The notes beneath the pieces are model-generated. The model was not told the origin of the DNA. It made no database searches and saw only the letters and a list, made by a program, of their open reading frames with translations. A DNA stretch of 37,786 nt. Source: Stenotrophomonas panacihumi (GTDB lineage Bacteria > Pseudomonadota > Gammaproteobacteria > Xanthomonadales > Xanthomonadaceae). Below, one piece after another: positions 8,862 through 19,411 of the stretch. The position numbers were made by a program, and so were the translations under genes. The stretch is from assembly GCF_001431645.1 (NCBI RefSeq), contig NZ_LLXU01000113.1, positions 1-37,786 on the forward strand, written 5' to 3'. Numbering within the stretch: the stretch's first letter is position 1; each line of letters opens with the position of its first letter.

Positions 8862-11708
8862 ATGAACCTTCGCACTCCCGCCCTGCGGGTGGGCCTGCTG
8901 CCCGCCGGCATCGCGATCGCGCTGACGCCGGCCTTTGCCAGCGCTCAAGAGCAGTCGGCTGACCAGAACACCACCACCCTCGACCGCATCGAGATCACCG
9001 GTTCGCGCATCCGCGGCGCCGACGTCGAGACCCAGCAGCCGATCATCACCCTGGATCGCCAGGCGCTGGAGAAGCAGGGCTACACCTCGGTGGCCGACGT
9101 CCTGCAGAACCTGACCTCGGCCGGTTCCCCGGCGATCTCGCGCGCCGACGCCCTGGCCTCGGGCGAGGACGTGGGTGGCTACTACATCGACATCCGCAAC
9201 CTGGGCGCGCAGCGCACCCTGGTGCTGATGAACGGCAAGCGCCTGGGTGCCACCACCTCGGGCCTGCAGGACCTCAGCCAGATCCCGTTCGCGGCGATCG
9301 AGCGCATCGAGATCCTGAAGGACGGCGCGTCGTCCATCTACGGTTCGGACGCCATCGCCGGCGTCGTCAACATCATCACCCGCAAGCGTTTCGACGGTGC
9401 TGAAGCCAGCGTCGAATACGGCCAGTACAGCCAGGGCGACGGTGACACCAACCAGTACTCGCTGACCATCGGCTCGCAGGGCGAGCGCGGCGGCGTGACC
9501 CTGTCGGCCGAATACAACAAGCAGGATCCGGTCTTCGCGAAGGATCGCTGGTTCAGCAAGGACGGCTCGCTGGGCCCGAACTCGACCCCGAGCAACTGGA
9601 GCGCGCTGAGCCAGAACGGTTCGTGGTTCGGTCCGTGCGGCGCCGGCGGCGCCGACGCGTGGTGCACCCTGAACCAGGGCGGCAACCCGAGCAACGTCGC
9701 TGACTACCACCCGATCACCTCGAGCGAATACGCCAACGCCAACCAGCAGATGATGCTGCAGACGGGTATCGAGCGTAAGTCGGTCTACGTCAACGCGAAC
9801 TACGACCTGGCCGATTCGATCACCTTCAACGCGGACCTGCTCTACAACGAGCGCAAGACCGACCAGCAGATCGCCGGCTACCCGTACCAGTCGGCTGCCT
9901 TCGACACCCCGCTGTCGGCTGATTCGGCGTTCAACCCGCTGGGCGAAGACATCGACTTCCGTCGTCGCCTGTGGGAAGTGCCGCGCACCACCGAAAGCAA
10001 CCTGAAGACCCTGCGCTTCGCGCCGACCGTCAGCGGTTTCTTCCAGATGGGCGAGCACACCTGGGATTGGGACGTGGGCGCCCTGTGGAACCAGAACGAC
10101 GTGACCAAGACCGGTCACGGCGACATGAGCCTGATTGCTTCGCAGCAGGCCCTGGGCCCGTCGTTCATCAACGCCGACGGCGTCGCCCAGTGCGGCAGCG
10201 CGGCCAACCCGGTCGACCTGAGCGCCTGCCGCCCGTGGAACCCGCTGCTGCCGTACGGCGTGGCTGGCCAGGGTTCGCTGGCCGACAAGGCCACCCAGGA
10301 CTACCTGTTCCCGTACTTCACCGACACCGGCCGCACCAAGACCACCAGCTTCACGGCGAACCTGTCCGGTTCGCTCGTCACGCTGCCGGCCGGTGACCTG
10401 GGCCTGGCCGTTGGTTACGAGCACCGCAAGGAAGAAGGCCGCTTCGTGCCGGACGCCTTCAACCAGTCGGGTCAGAGCACCGGCCTGGCCGCCACCACCA
10501 CCGAGGGTGAGTACCAGCTCAACGAGTTCTACCTCGAGCTGAACGTCCCGGTGCTGTCGGACCTTCCGTTCGCCAAGGAACTGACGATCAACGTCGCCAG
10601 CCGTTATTCGGACTACTCGAACTTCGGTGACACGATCAACTCGAAGTTCGGCTTCACCTGGCGTCCGATCGACGAGCTGCTGGTCCGCGGCACCTACGCC
10701 GAGGGCTTCCGCGCGCCGACCATCAACGACCTGTACGGCGGTACCGGCAGCTCGTTCGAGTCGTACATCGACCCGTGCGGTGCCAACGCCCCGGGCAGCG
10801 TGAACGGCAATGCCGCCTGTAACGCCGCTGGCGTTCCGCTCGGCTACGTGCAGCTCGGCCAGGGCCTGGAGCCCTGCTCGGCCTACCCGTGCGCCACCCC
10901 GGACCAGTTCATCAACGGCTCCAACCCGAACCTGCTGCCGGAAACCTCCAAGAGCAAGACCGCCGGCATCGTGTGGAGCCCGCGTTGGGTGGAAGGCCTG
11001 GATATCTCGCTCGACTGGTACAACTACAAGATCGAGAACATGATCATCGCCGACAGCGTTGATCGCATCCTGCGCGACTGCTACGTCCTGGGCGACAGCA
11101 CCCGTTGCGAAGGCGTCACCCGCGCCGCCGATGGCCACATCACGCAGATGTTCTACGGCCTGGCCAACCTCGGCCAGATGGAGACCGAAGGCTACGACGT
11201 GGGCATCAAGTACCGCCTGCCGGAAATGGGCATCGGCCAGTTCAACATCGACTGGCAGACCAGCTACGTCAGCAAGTACGACGAAGCCGGCCAGAATGCC
11301 GCGGGTGAGAACATCACCATCGGCCGCGTCGGTGAGCCGGGCATCTTCCGCGTGCGTTCGAACGTGGGCGTGAACTGGGAGCGTGGCGACTTCGCCGCCG
11401 CTTACAACCTGCGCTACTACTCGGGCATGAAGGAAAGCTGCATCACCCTGGCCGACGGCTGGTGCGATGCGCCGGACCACATCTCCAACGGTGAATCCGA
11501 TCCGCTGCGTCACACCGGTTCGAACACCTTCCACGACCTGCAGGTCAGCTGGAAGGCGCCGTGGAACGCGACGATCGCGCTGGGTGCGAACAACCTGTTC
11601 GACCACCGCGGCCCGCTGATGTACTCGGCCCCGAACAGCGACTTCGCCTACTACGGCGGTTTCGACATCGGTCGCTTCATCTACGCCAAGTACACCCAGC
11701 GCTTCTGA
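8862..11708 (+). CDS. TonB-dependent receptor, CirA-like
   Basis: Complete outer-membrane receptor of 948 residues. Signal peptide ends at about residue 27-28 (TPAFASA|QE). Possible TonB-interaction segment and plug follow: LDRIEITGSRIRGADVE, then VLMNGKRLG and IERIEILKDGASSIYGSDA. The 22-strand barrel is expected to follow; GFRAPTINDLYGG is conserved. The sequence ends in aromatic KYTQRF, the usual C-terminal phenylalanine for BAM insertion. Paired cysteines lie in extracellular loops (DPCGAN..AAC; CSAYPC), as in its paralogue at 1-2706. Start 8862 is preceded by GGAGAG at 8852-8857; the ATG at 8850 overlaps that ribosome site and is rejected. Codons include many T-ending GGT/CGT/TCG forms, suggesting good expression. 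The AraC gene immediately upstream is the likely regulator; substrate unknown. Confidence 0.95.
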   Translation: MNLRTPALRVGLLPAGIAIALTPAFASAQEQSADQNTTTLDRIEITGSRIRGADVETQQPIITLDRQALEKQGYTSVADVLQNLTSAGSPAISRADALASGEDVGGYYIDIRNLGAQRTLVLMNGKRLGATTSGLQDLSQIPFAAIERIEILKDGASSIYGSDAIAGVVNIITRKRFDGAEASVEYGQYSQGDGDTNQYSLTIGSQGERGGVTLSAEYNKQDPVFAKDRWFSKDGSLGPNSTPSNWSALSQNGSWFGPCGAGGADAWCTLNQGGNPSNVADYHPITSSEYANANQQMMLQTGIERKSVYVNANYDLADSITFNADLLYNERKTDQQIAGYPYQSAAFDTPLSADSAFNPLGEDIDFRRRLWEVPRTTESNLKTLRFAPTVSGFFQMGEHTWDWDVGALWNQNDVTKTGHGDMSLIASQQALGPSFINADGVAQCGSAANPVDLSACRPWNPLLPYGVAGQGSLADKATQDYLFPYFTDTGRTKTTSFTANLSGSLVTLPAGDLGLAVGYEHRKEEGRFVPDAFNQSGQSTGLAATTTEGEYQLNEFYLELNVPVLSDLPFAKELTINVASRYSDYSNFGDTINSKFGFTWRPIDELLVRGTYAEGFRAPTINDLYGGTGSSFESYIDPCGANAPGSVNGNAACNAAGVPLGYVQLGQGLEPCSAYPCATPDQFINGSNPNLLPETSKSKTAGIVWSPRWVEGLDISLDWYNYKIENMIIADSVDRILRDCYVLGDSTRCEGVTRAADGHITQMFYGLANLGQMETEGYDVGIKYRLPEMGIGQFNIDWQTSYVSKYDEAGQNAAGENITIGRVGEPGIFRVRSNVGVNWERGDFAAAYNLRYYSGMKESCITLADGWCDAPDHISNGESDPLRHTGSNTFHDLQVSWKAPWNATIALGANNLFDHRGPLMYSAPNSDFAYYGGFDIGRFIYAKYTQRF

Positions 11709-11734
11709 TCCATCGAAGCAACGGTTGCAACACG

Positions 11735-11765
11735 GAGGCGGGCCGCAAGGCCCGCCTCTTTTTTT
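11735..11765 (+). terminator. Rho-independent terminator of the receptor gene
   Basis: GAGGCGGGCC (11735-11744) pairs perfectly with GGCCCGCCTC (11749-11758) around a GCAA tetraloop, followed by seven T (11759-11765). A very strong intrinsic terminator 26 nt after the stop. Confidence 0.95.
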
Positions 11766-11811
11766 GTCCGGCGCGCCCTCGCCAAACGGTCGGCGCGCAG
11801 GTGGGACGCGC

Positions 11812-11839
11812 AAAAAGAAAAGGCCCGCTTGCGCGGGCC
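11812..11839 (-). terminator. Rho-independent terminator of the HDOD gene
   Basis: GGCCCGC (11822-11828) pairs with GCGGGCC (11833-11839) around four bases. On the minus strand the stem is followed by TTTTCTTTTT (11821-11812). It ends the convergent minus-strand gene at 11866-12981. Confidence 0.88.
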
Positions 11840-11865
11840 GTTCGTTCAACCGGATCGGGCGGGCC

Positions 11866-12981
11866 TCAGGCCTCGGCGACCTGGCCGGTCAGCGTCTCGG
11901 CCTGCTCGCGCCACGTCGGCAGGCGCGAGAGCACGCCCACCTTCTGCAGGTAGGCCTCGTCGATCGGCGCGCCGGCCGCCAATGCGGTGGCCACGTGCAC
12001 CGCGCCGGTCACCCAGAAGCTGCGCGTGCTCGAACGCTGCGGCTGGCGCTGGAACGCCACCGCCTCGATGATCGGCATCGGCAGGCCCCACAGGCCCAGT
12101 AGGTAGGCGCCGGCCTCGGTATGGCCCGGGCGGTCGTCGACCACGGCATCCGGGTCGTATTCGTTGCGCACGCCCGGCAGCAGCAGGCCGATGTCCGACA
12201 GCAGCGCGGCGGTGGCGCCGAGCTCGGCGCTGGCGTGCGGCAGGAACTTCGCCGCCAGCCGCGAGGACAGCAGCGCGCGGCGCTGCATGGCGTTGCGTTC
12301 GGCCACCGACAGGCTCGGGATGGAGAACACCTCGCTGGCCAGCACCAGGTCGCGCAGGGTGGATACGCCCAGGCGGGTCACCGCCGCGCGCAGGTCGGTG
12401 ATGGTGCGCCCGCCGGAGAAGAACGCCGAGTTGCACAGCTGCAACACCTTGGCCGCGATGGCCGGGTCGGCGGCGACGAGCTTGGCGATGTCCGCCGCGT
12501 CCGTGTCCTCGTCCTCTTCCAGCGCGTGCATCAGGCTCAGGTACAGGTGCGGCGGGGAGGGCAGCTTTTCGATTCGGCCGATCGCCGAACGCAGGCGCGG
12601 GTTGTCCAGCAGCTCGCGCAGCTCTTCCAAGCTGGTGATCGCCTCCAGCAGCACTTCCGGCTGCAGCGGCAGCGGCAGGAAGCGGTGCGCCACGCCGATG
12701 ATGCGGGTGGGCGGCGTGCGCTGGCCATCGTCGGCCGCCAGCAGCGCGATGCGGATGGTTTCCGGGCGCAGGGTGCGGATCTGGCCGAGCAGGGTGGCGG
12801 CGGTGAGGTCGGGCAGCACCGGGGCCACGATCACGACATCGATGGGGTACTGCGCCGCGCTGGCGATGGCGGAGTTGCCATCCGTCACCTGCTGGACCTG
12901 GAAATCGTCTCCCAGGTCACTGAGATAGTCGACCAGCTCCGACGGCAGGCTGGCTTCGTCGCCGACAAACAGAATACGCAA
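11866..12981 (-). CDS. Pseudo-receiver plus HDOD domain protein
   Basis: 371 residues. Residues 1-120 form a CheY-like fold: MRILFVGDEA with acidic D8/E9, and IDVVIVAPVLP at 47-57. Ala53 stands where the phosphoacceptor Asp should be, and FLPLPLQ at 101-107 has Leu for the conserved Lys. It is therefore probably not phosphorylated. Residues about 135-330 are an HDOD domain (KLPSPPHLYLSL, DIAKLVAADPAIAAKVLQLCNS, ITDLRAAVTRLGVSTLRDLV). HDOD proteins act as output modules linked to cyclic-di-GMP, motility or stress signalling. The start is a TTG at 12981, chosen because it gives the natural MRILFVGD beginning with GGGGAAG just upstream. It stands alone between terminators; partners are not visible. 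Confidence 0.85.
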   Translation of the reverse strand: MRILFVGDEASLPSELVDYLSDLGDDFQVQQVTDGNSAIASAAQYPIDVVIVAPVLPDLTAATLLGQIRTLRPETIRIALLAADDGQRTPPTRIIGVAHRFLPLPLQPEVLLEAITSLEELRELLDNPRLRSAIGRIEKLPSPPHLYLSLMHALEEDEDTDAADIAKLVAADPAIAAKVLQLCNSAFFSGGRTITDLRAAVTRLGVSTLRDLVLASEVFSIPSLSVAERNAMQRRALLSSRLAAKFLPHASAELGATAALLSDIGLLLPGVRNEYDPDAVVDDRPGHTEAGAYLLGLWGLPMPIIEAVAFQRQPQRSSTRSFWVTGAVHVATALAAGAPIDEAYLQKVGVLSRLPTWREQAETLTGQVAEA

Positions 12982-13062
12982 GGCACTTCCCCAAAGACGG
13001 GGGCCGCGAATCGCGCGACCCCAGGGCTTGCAATGTACTGCAACGACCTTGCCGGGTCATCG

Positions 13063-13085
13063 GGATCACCCCTGAAGCGTGATCC
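13063..13085. other. Inverted repeat between the HDOD gene and ppa
   Basis: GGATCAC (13063-13069) and GTGATCC (13079-13085) form a 7-bp inverted repeat with a nine-base spacer. It lies downstream of ppa and upstream of the HDOD gene, both on the minus strand. No U-tract follows, so it may be an mRNA 3' hairpin for ppa or an operator for the HDOD gene. Confidence 0.3.
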
Positions 13086-13130
13086 GGATCTCCCCTACAC
13101 GGGCGGCCTGGCGACCGCCCGCGCCGCGGC

Positions 13131-13667
13131 TCAGGCGTTGTCTTCGTTGTAGCGGGTGACCGCCTCGGTGAGGATCTTCTTGGCTTCGGCGGCGCCGCCC
13201 CAGCCGTCGAGCTTCACCCACTTGCCCTTCTCCAGGTCCTTGTAGTGCTCGAAGAAGTGGCCGATGCGCTCCAGCCAGTGGCTGGACACCTGGCCGATGT
13301 CCTCGATATGGCCGTAGCCGGAGAAGATCTTGGCGACCGGCACGGCGAGGATCTTCTCGTCGCTGCCCGCTTCGTCGCTCATCTTCAGCACGCCGACCGG
13401 ACGGCAGCGCACCACCGAGCCCGGCACCAGCGGCAGCGGCAGCACGACCAGCACGTCGGCCGGGTCGCCGTCGCCGCACAGGGTGTTGGGCACGTAGCCG
13501 TAGTTGCAGGGGTAGCGCATGGGCGTGGAGAGGATGCGGTCGACGAAGATCGCGCCGCTGGCCTTGTCCACTTCGTACTTGACCGGCTCGGAATCCTTCG
13601 GGATCTCGATGACGACGTTGATTTCTTCCGGCAGGTTCTTGCCGGCGGTGACCAGTTCCAGGCCCAT
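13131..13667 (-). CDS. ppa: Inorganic pyrophosphatase (soluble, family I)
   Basis: Cytoplasmic Mg2+-dependent enzyme that hydrolyses PPi to two phosphates, pulling biosynthetic reactions forward. 178 residues, the usual family I length. Signature motifs are intact: [41 protein letters not shown] (metal-binding DxDxxD-like cluster) and [14 protein letters not shown] near the C-terminus. The start at 13667 (MGLELVTAG) has GGAG about six bases upstream. It sits 0.8 kb from the H+-pumping pyrophosphatase and within 5 kb of the PPi-dependent phosphofructokinase, so all three PPi-consuming enzymes are neighbours on the same strand. They are separated by plus-strand genes and do not form one operon. 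Confidence 0.97.
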   Translation of the reverse strand: MGLELVTAGKNLPEEINVVIEIPKDSEPVKYEVDKASGAIFVDRILSTPMRYPCNYGYVPNTLCGDGDPADVLVVLPLPLVPGSVVRCRPVGVLKMSDEAGSDEKILAVPVAKIFSGYGHIEDIGQVSSHWLERIGHFFEHYKDLEKGKWVKLDGWGGAAEAKKILTEAVTRYNEDNA

Positions 13668-13862
13668 GGGTGCTCCGAGGCGGTTATGCGGGTGGTGAGC
13701 CGGCAATTCTACGCGGTCGGCTGCTGCGCTGCAGCGAGGCCCGCCGGAGTGCGCCGACAGGACGACAAGGAGGATCCCCTGTCGCGGGCGCTGGGTAATC
13801 CGATCCCCGCGCCCCGGACGAAATCGCAGCATGGCGACAACGAAGCCATGAGGAGTCCTTCC

Positions 13863-14414
13863 ATGCAGGTCATCGCCTTGTCCGTACCCGACGCGGATAT
13901 TTCGTCCGCCCACAAGCCCTCCATGCGGGTCGGGCGGCCGCGGGGCAGCGGGCGTGTTGCCGGCCGGGCGGCAGCGCGTCGCCTGCGGGGCCCTGCGATC
14001 TGGCGGCTCGGGTTCGTGCTGCTGGCGGCCTGCGCCGGTTTCGCCGGGGCGGCGCCCCACCCTGAAAGCGCAGGCGGCGTCCCCGGCGAGGCGGCGCCGA
14101 TGGCCCGCAAGGCACCCGCCGTCGTGGCGATGCGCCCTTCGATGGATCGCGTGGTCGGCGAAGCGGCGAGGGAGCGGCAGTGGGCCACCCATCGGTCGAG
14201 CCTGCGCCGGGTGGTGCGTTGGACGGCCTGTCCGCCCGATGCGGCGCCGGGCACCTGTGCGCGGTCCCGCTGCGTGGGCAGTGCGCGGGCCGTGGCGTCG
14301 GATTGCATGGGGGCGGCCTCGGGCGGCCTTCGTGGTATGCGGGCGCCGGCCCGCGATGCGGAGCAAGGTCCTTCCCGCGCCACCGCTGATCCCGCGCGGC
14401 GCGTCATGCGCTAG
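13863..14414 (+). CDS. Small hypothetical protein, possibly exported
   Basis: Not recognised. The frame starting at the ATG at 13863 has AGGAGT six bases upstream and codes for 183 residues rich in Ala, Arg and Gly. A basic N-terminus ([10 protein letters not shown]) is followed by a hydrophobic stretch ([16 protein letters not shown], about residues 53-68) that could be a late signal peptide or a single membrane helix. Five Cys occur in the last 100 residues. Third-position GC is high, as in real genes here. In this GC-rich DNA an unbroken frame is weak evidence, and the composition is low-complexity. If it is not a gene, 13668-14430 is a non-coding stretch with nothing else recognisable. 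Confidence 0.35.
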   Translation: MQVIALSVPDADISSAHKPSMRVGRPRGSGRVAGRAAARRLRGPAIWRLGFVLLAACAGFAGAAPHPESAGGVPGEAAPMARKAPAVVAMRPSMDRVVGEAARERQWATHRSSLRRVVRWTACPPDAAPGTCARSRCVGSARAVASDCMGAASGGLRGMRAPARDAEQGPSRATADPARRVMR

Positions 14415-14430
14415 CGATACGCGCGCAAAG

Positions 14431-14459
14431 GGCGCGGCGGGCATTCGCCCCGCCGCGCC
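14431..14459. terminator. Hairpin between converging hypothetical gene and hppA
   Basis: GGCGCGGCGGG (14431-14441) and CCCGCCGCGCC (14449-14459) form an 11-bp perfect stem with a 7-base loop, 10 bp beyond the hppA stop. The minus-strand side continues CTTTGCG, a poor U-tract. It probably acts as the 3' end structure of hppA mRNA. Confidence 0.5.
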
Positions 14460-14468
14460 TGGCATGCC

Positions 14469-16496
<2,028 letters not shown>

Positions 16497-16803
16497 GGCC
16501 CCTCCCAGAGATGATGGATGTCGCCCGGTGCGAGGACGAACGAAGGGGCGCGCGGGGCATGCAACGAGGCGGACTACGGGAACGTTGTTTCGGCCGCCTG
16601 GCTACAAGCGCACGTCACGGTGTTCGAACTGCCCTGGATCGCGGTCGAGTATGCCCGCCGGGTGCAAACCCCGCCACTGCCGTCGCGTCGCGGGGGCGTG
16701 CAGGGGGCGTCAATGCGGGGCCACGCGCGGTGCCGGCGTTCTTGGCATGGTGTTCAGATCGCGCATGACAGGCTGCGCGCCACATGATCGAGGAAGCCCT
16801 GCC
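16497..16803. other. Divergent intergenic region hppA / small exported protein
   Basis: This 307-bp stretch separates the divergent starts at 16496 (-) and 16804 (+). It must hold both promoters, but I find no convincing -35/-10 pair, operator or RNA gene. Short overlapping open frames here have no ribosome sites and look random. Confidence 0.4.
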
Positions 16804-17316
16804 ATGACCTTCAAGCCCTGGTTCTTCGGTGCCGTGCTGCTGTGCAGCGCGAGCGCCTTTGCCGCCGATCAGGCGCCGGAATTGCAGCGCGCGGTGGGCG
16901 CGCCGCAGGCCGTCGGCGCGGTACACACGTTGCGGCAGATTCCCGAAGCCTGCGCGCGGCTCGAAGGCGTGTTCACCGGGCAGGCCGCCGAGCCGTATCG
17001 CTTCAACGTCGCGCGCAGCAGCCCGAACTGCCAGCCGCGCGCGCGCTTCGTCGATTACCTGCAGGCGCAGCCGGATATCGCCAAGGGCTGGAAGCTCAAC
17101 GACGTGATCCGCGTGCCGAACGCCGGCTGCCCGGCGCAACAGGCGGTGGTGCGCGTGTGGCGCCTGCCGGCCGACAACCAGCCGCCGCAGCTCGACGGCC
17201 AGGGCCAGGCGCGCATCTACCTGGAAGAAGCCAGGAAGCAGGCCGCCAGCGGCAAGGTGCCGCAGGTATCGACCTACACCGCGCAGATGCAGCTGGAAGG
17301 CAAGGCCTGCTCGTAA
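16804..17316 (+). CDS. Small exported hypothetical protein with four mature cysteines
   Basis: Not assigned to a family. 170 residues. Residues 1-21 are a good signal peptide (MTFKPWFFGAVLLCSASAFA|AD). The mature protein has four Cys (EACARLEG, SPNCQPRARF, NAGCPAQQ, KACS at the C-terminus), suggesting two disulfides in the periplasm. The start at 16804 has GAGGA about ten bases upstream, and high third-position GC supports a real gene. The conserved-looking block ARSSPNCQPRARFVDYLQAQ precedes GWKLNDVIRVPNAGCP. It converges on pfp and is divergent from hppA; no functional link is evident. Confidence 0.8.
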   Translation: MTFKPWFFGAVLLCSASAFAADQAPELQRAVGAPQAVGAVHTLRQIPEACARLEGVFTGQAAEPYRFNVARSSPNCQPRARFVDYLQAQPDIAKGWKLNDVIRVPNAGCPAQQAVVRVWRLPADNQPPQLDGQGQARIYLEEARKQAASGKVPQVSTYTAQMQLEGKACS

Positions 17317-17328
17317 CCGGCGCGGGCA

Positions 17329-17358
17329 GGGCGGTCGCGTCGCGCGACGCGGCCGCCC
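17329..17358. terminator. Bidirectional hairpin between converging genes
   Basis: GGGCGG-T-CGCGTC (17329-17341) pairs with GACGCG-G-CCGCCC (17346-17358) around GCGC. That is 12 paired bases with one mismatch. It lies between two convergent stop codons and can serve both transcripts; no T-run flanks it. Confidence 0.5.
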
Positions 17359-17386
17359 GCCACGCTGTCGATGACAGCGCCGTCGC

Positions 17387-18643
17387 TCACTCTTTCCAGG
17401 CGGGCAGCTTGCGCGCCACCGGCACGTTCTTCAGCGTCACGTACTTCGGCAGGCCGTCGCGCCCGTAGGGCAGGGGCGCTTCGCCCTGGATCAGCGGCTG
17501 CAGGTAGCGCCGCGCGCGCTCGGTGATGCCGAAGCCATCCTTGCGGATGAAGCTGGCCGGCATCTTTTTTTCGTGATTGGCGATCTTCGCCAGCGGCGCC
17601 GGCTCGATGCGCCAGCGGTACGGCGCATCGCTGCCGCGCACGATCACCGGCATCACCGCATTGCGGCCTTCCAGCGCATAACGCACCGCCGCCTTGCCCA
17701 CCGCCTGCGCCTGCGCCCAGTCGGTGTGGGAGGCCAGGTGGCGCGCGGAACGCTGCAGGTAGTCCGGCAACGTCCAATGCACCTTGTAGCCCAGCGCTTC
17801 CTTCACCCGGCCGGCCAGGTACGAGGCCACGCCGCCGAGCTGCGTATGGCCGAAGGAATCCTTCGCGCCGCCGGCATCGGCCACGAACTGGCCATCGGCG
17901 TTGTGGATGCCCTCGCTGGCGACCACCACGCACCAGCCCACGCGCTCGACCACCTTGCGCACCTGCGCCAGGAACGCCGCCTCGTCGTAGGCGCGTTCGG
18001 GCAGCAGGATGATCTGCGGCGCGTCATCGGGCGACTGCCCGGCCAGGCCGGCGGCCGCGGCCAGCCAGCCGGCATGGCGGCCCATCGCCTCGTAGATGAA
18101 GACCTTGGTCGAGGTGTCGGCCATCGCGGCCACGTCCAGCGCCGCCTCGCGCACCGACACCGCGGTGTACTTCGCCGCCGAGCCGAAGCCCGGGCAGGTA
18201 TCGGTGACCGCCAGGTCGTTGTCGATGGTCTTGGGCACGCCGATGCAATGCAGCGGGTAGCCGAACGCCTCGGCCAGCTGCGACACCTTCCAGGCGGTGT
18301 CGGCCGAATCGTTGCCGCCGTTGTAGAGGAACCAGCGCACGTCGTGCGCGCGCAGCACCTCCAGCAGCCGCTCGTATCTGGCGCGATCGGCCTCCAGCGA
18401 CTTGAGCTTGAAGCGGCACGAACCGAACGCGCCGCCCGGCGTATGGGCCAGCGCGCGGATCGCCGCCGCCGATTCCTTGCCCGTGTCGATCAGGTCCTCG
18501 CGCAGCGCGCCCAGGATGCCGTTGCGGGCGGCGAGCACCTTCACCTTGCGTGCCCGGGCCTCGGCGATCACCGCCGAAGCGGTGGCGTTGATGACGGCGG
18601 TGACGCCGCCGGATTGCGCATAGAGCAGGGTGCCTTGGGCCAT
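17387..18643 (-). CDS. pfp: Pyrophosphate-dependent 6-phosphofructokinase
   Basis: Catalyses the reversible fructose-6-phosphate + PPi to fructose-1,6-bisphosphate + Pi step of glycolysis. 418 residues from the ATG at 18643 (MAQGTLLYAQSGG). An in-frame upstream ATG at 18673 is less likely because GGAGA precedes 18643. The phosphoryl-donor motif is GGNDS (109-113): Asp112 replaces the Gly of ATP enzymes. PKTIDND (137-143) has Lys138 where ATP enzymes have Gly; both residues mark PPi dependence, and Asp141 is the catalytic base. Xanthomonas campestris is known to rely on a PPi-type enzyme. Its position near hppA and ppa fits a shared PPi pool. Confidence 0.95.
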   Translation of the reverse strand: MAQGTLLYAQSGGVTAVINATASAVIAEARARKVKVLAARNGILGALREDLIDTGKESAAAIRALAHTPGGAFGSCRFKLKSLEADRARYERLLEVLRAHDVRWFLYNGGNDSADTAWKVSQLAEAFGYPLHCIGVPKTIDNDLAVTDTCPGFGSAAKYTAVSVREAALDVAAMADTSTKVFIYEAMGRHAGWLAAAAGLAGQSPDDAPQIILLPERAYDEAAFLAQVRKVVERVGWCVVVASEGIHNADGQFVADAGGAKDSFGHTQLGGVASYLAGRVKEALGYKVHWTLPDYLQRSARHLASHTDWAQAQAVGKAAVRYALEGRNAVMPVIVRGSDAPYRWRIEPAPLAKIANHEKKMPASFIRKDGFGITERARRYLQPLIQGEAPLPYGRDGLPKYVTLKNVPVARKLPAWKE

Positions 18644-18780
18644 GGGGTGCGTCTCCAGGTAGCGGATGGACATTGCCGGGACATTACCCGGATGCGGTAA
18701 AGTGGGTGTATTGCAGTGCAGCGCGACATCCCGCGCGTTGCCTACACACTGCCCCTGTTTTTTCTCTCTGGAGTGACATG

Positions 18781-19344
18781 ATGCGACTTGTTCTGTTGGG
18801 ACCGCCCGGTTCGGGCAAGGGCACCCAGGCGGCCCGACTGAAGGAAACGCTGAGCATCCCGCATATTTCCACCGGCGACCTGCTGCGCGCCGAAGTCGCC
18901 GCCGGCACCCCGCTGGGCCTGCAGGCCAAGGAAGTCATGGCCCGCGGTGACCTGGTCTCCGACGAGATCCTGCTGGGCATGCTCGAATCGCGCCTGGGCC
19001 AGGCGGACGTGGCCAACGGCTTCATCCTCGATGGCTACCCGCGCAACCTCGCCCAGGCCGCCGCGCTGGACAGCCTGCTGGCCAAGATCGGCCAGCCGCT
19101 GGACGCCGTCGTGCAGCTGGACGTGGGCACCGACCTGCTGGTCGAGCGCATCGCCGGCCGCGCCAAGGCCGAAGGCCGCGAGGACGACAACCCCGAATCG
19201 GTGCGCAAGCGCCTGCAGGTCTACAACGACTCCACCGCCCCGGTCATCGGCTATTTCGCCGACCGCGGCACGCTGACCCGCGTCGATGGCGTCGGCAGCC
19301 TGGAAGAAGTCCTGGGTCGCATCACCACGGCTTTGCCGCGGTGA
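18781..19344 (+). CDS. adk: Adenylate kinase (short form)
   Basis: Converts ATP + AMP to 2 ADP in the cytoplasm. 187 residues; P-loop GPPGSGKGT at 7-15, AMP-binding STGDLLRAEV, DGYPRN, and GRAKAEGREDDNPESVRKRL, where a short loop replaces the full LID domain. This short form is usual in Xanthomonadaceae. Two adjacent ATGs occur (18778 and 18781). I prefer 18781 because GGAG at 18770-18773 is then seven bases away and the protein begins MRLVLLG. Divergent from pfp, with 137 bp between the starts. Possible promoter elements TTGCCG (18673) and TAAAGT (18698) have a long 19-bp spacer. Confidence 0.97.
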   Translation: MRLVLLGPPGSGKGTQAARLKETLSIPHISTGDLLRAEVAAGTPLGLQAKEVMARGDLVSDEILLGMLESRLGQADVANGFILDGYPRNLAQAAALDSLLAKIGQPLDAVVQLDVGTDLLVERIAGRAKAEGREDDNPESVRKRLQVYNDSTAPVIGYFADRGTLTRVDGVGSLEEVLGRITTALPR

Positions 19345-19350
19345 TCCGCG

Positions 19351-19373
19351 CCAAGCCCGCCCCGCGGGCTTGG
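19351..19373. other. Inverted repeat just after adk
   Basis: CCAAGCCCG (19351-19359) and CGGGCTTGG (19365-19373) make a 9-bp stem with a 5-base loop, 6 bp after the adk stop. It has no T-run on the plus strand. Together with the second stem at 19385-19411 it probably forms the adk 3' end. Confidence 0.5.
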
Positions 19374-19375
19374 CC

Positions 19376-19411
19376 AAAAAAAAGCCCCGGCACCGCAAAG
19401 CGGGGCCGGGG
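19376..19411 (-). terminator. Strong minus-strand intrinsic terminator (small RNA 3' end)
   Basis: On the minus strand CCCCGGC (19411-19405) pairs with GCCGGGG (19391-19385). An inner CCGC/GCGG stem closes a UUU loop, and eight U follow (19383-19376). No minus-strand protein gene precedes it. On the plus strand the same stem is followed only by TCTGATTT and could end adk weakly. Confidence 0.85.

Noticed and set aside
8829..11849. A 1006-codon open frame antisense to the receptor gene
   Set aside because: It mirrors the receptor codons in high-GC DNA, has no ribosome site and reads as an Arg/Val/Ala/His-rich chain with no domain. Similar long antisense frames over thiC (2989-5091), hppA (14589-16514) and the fucose operon are rejected for the same reason.
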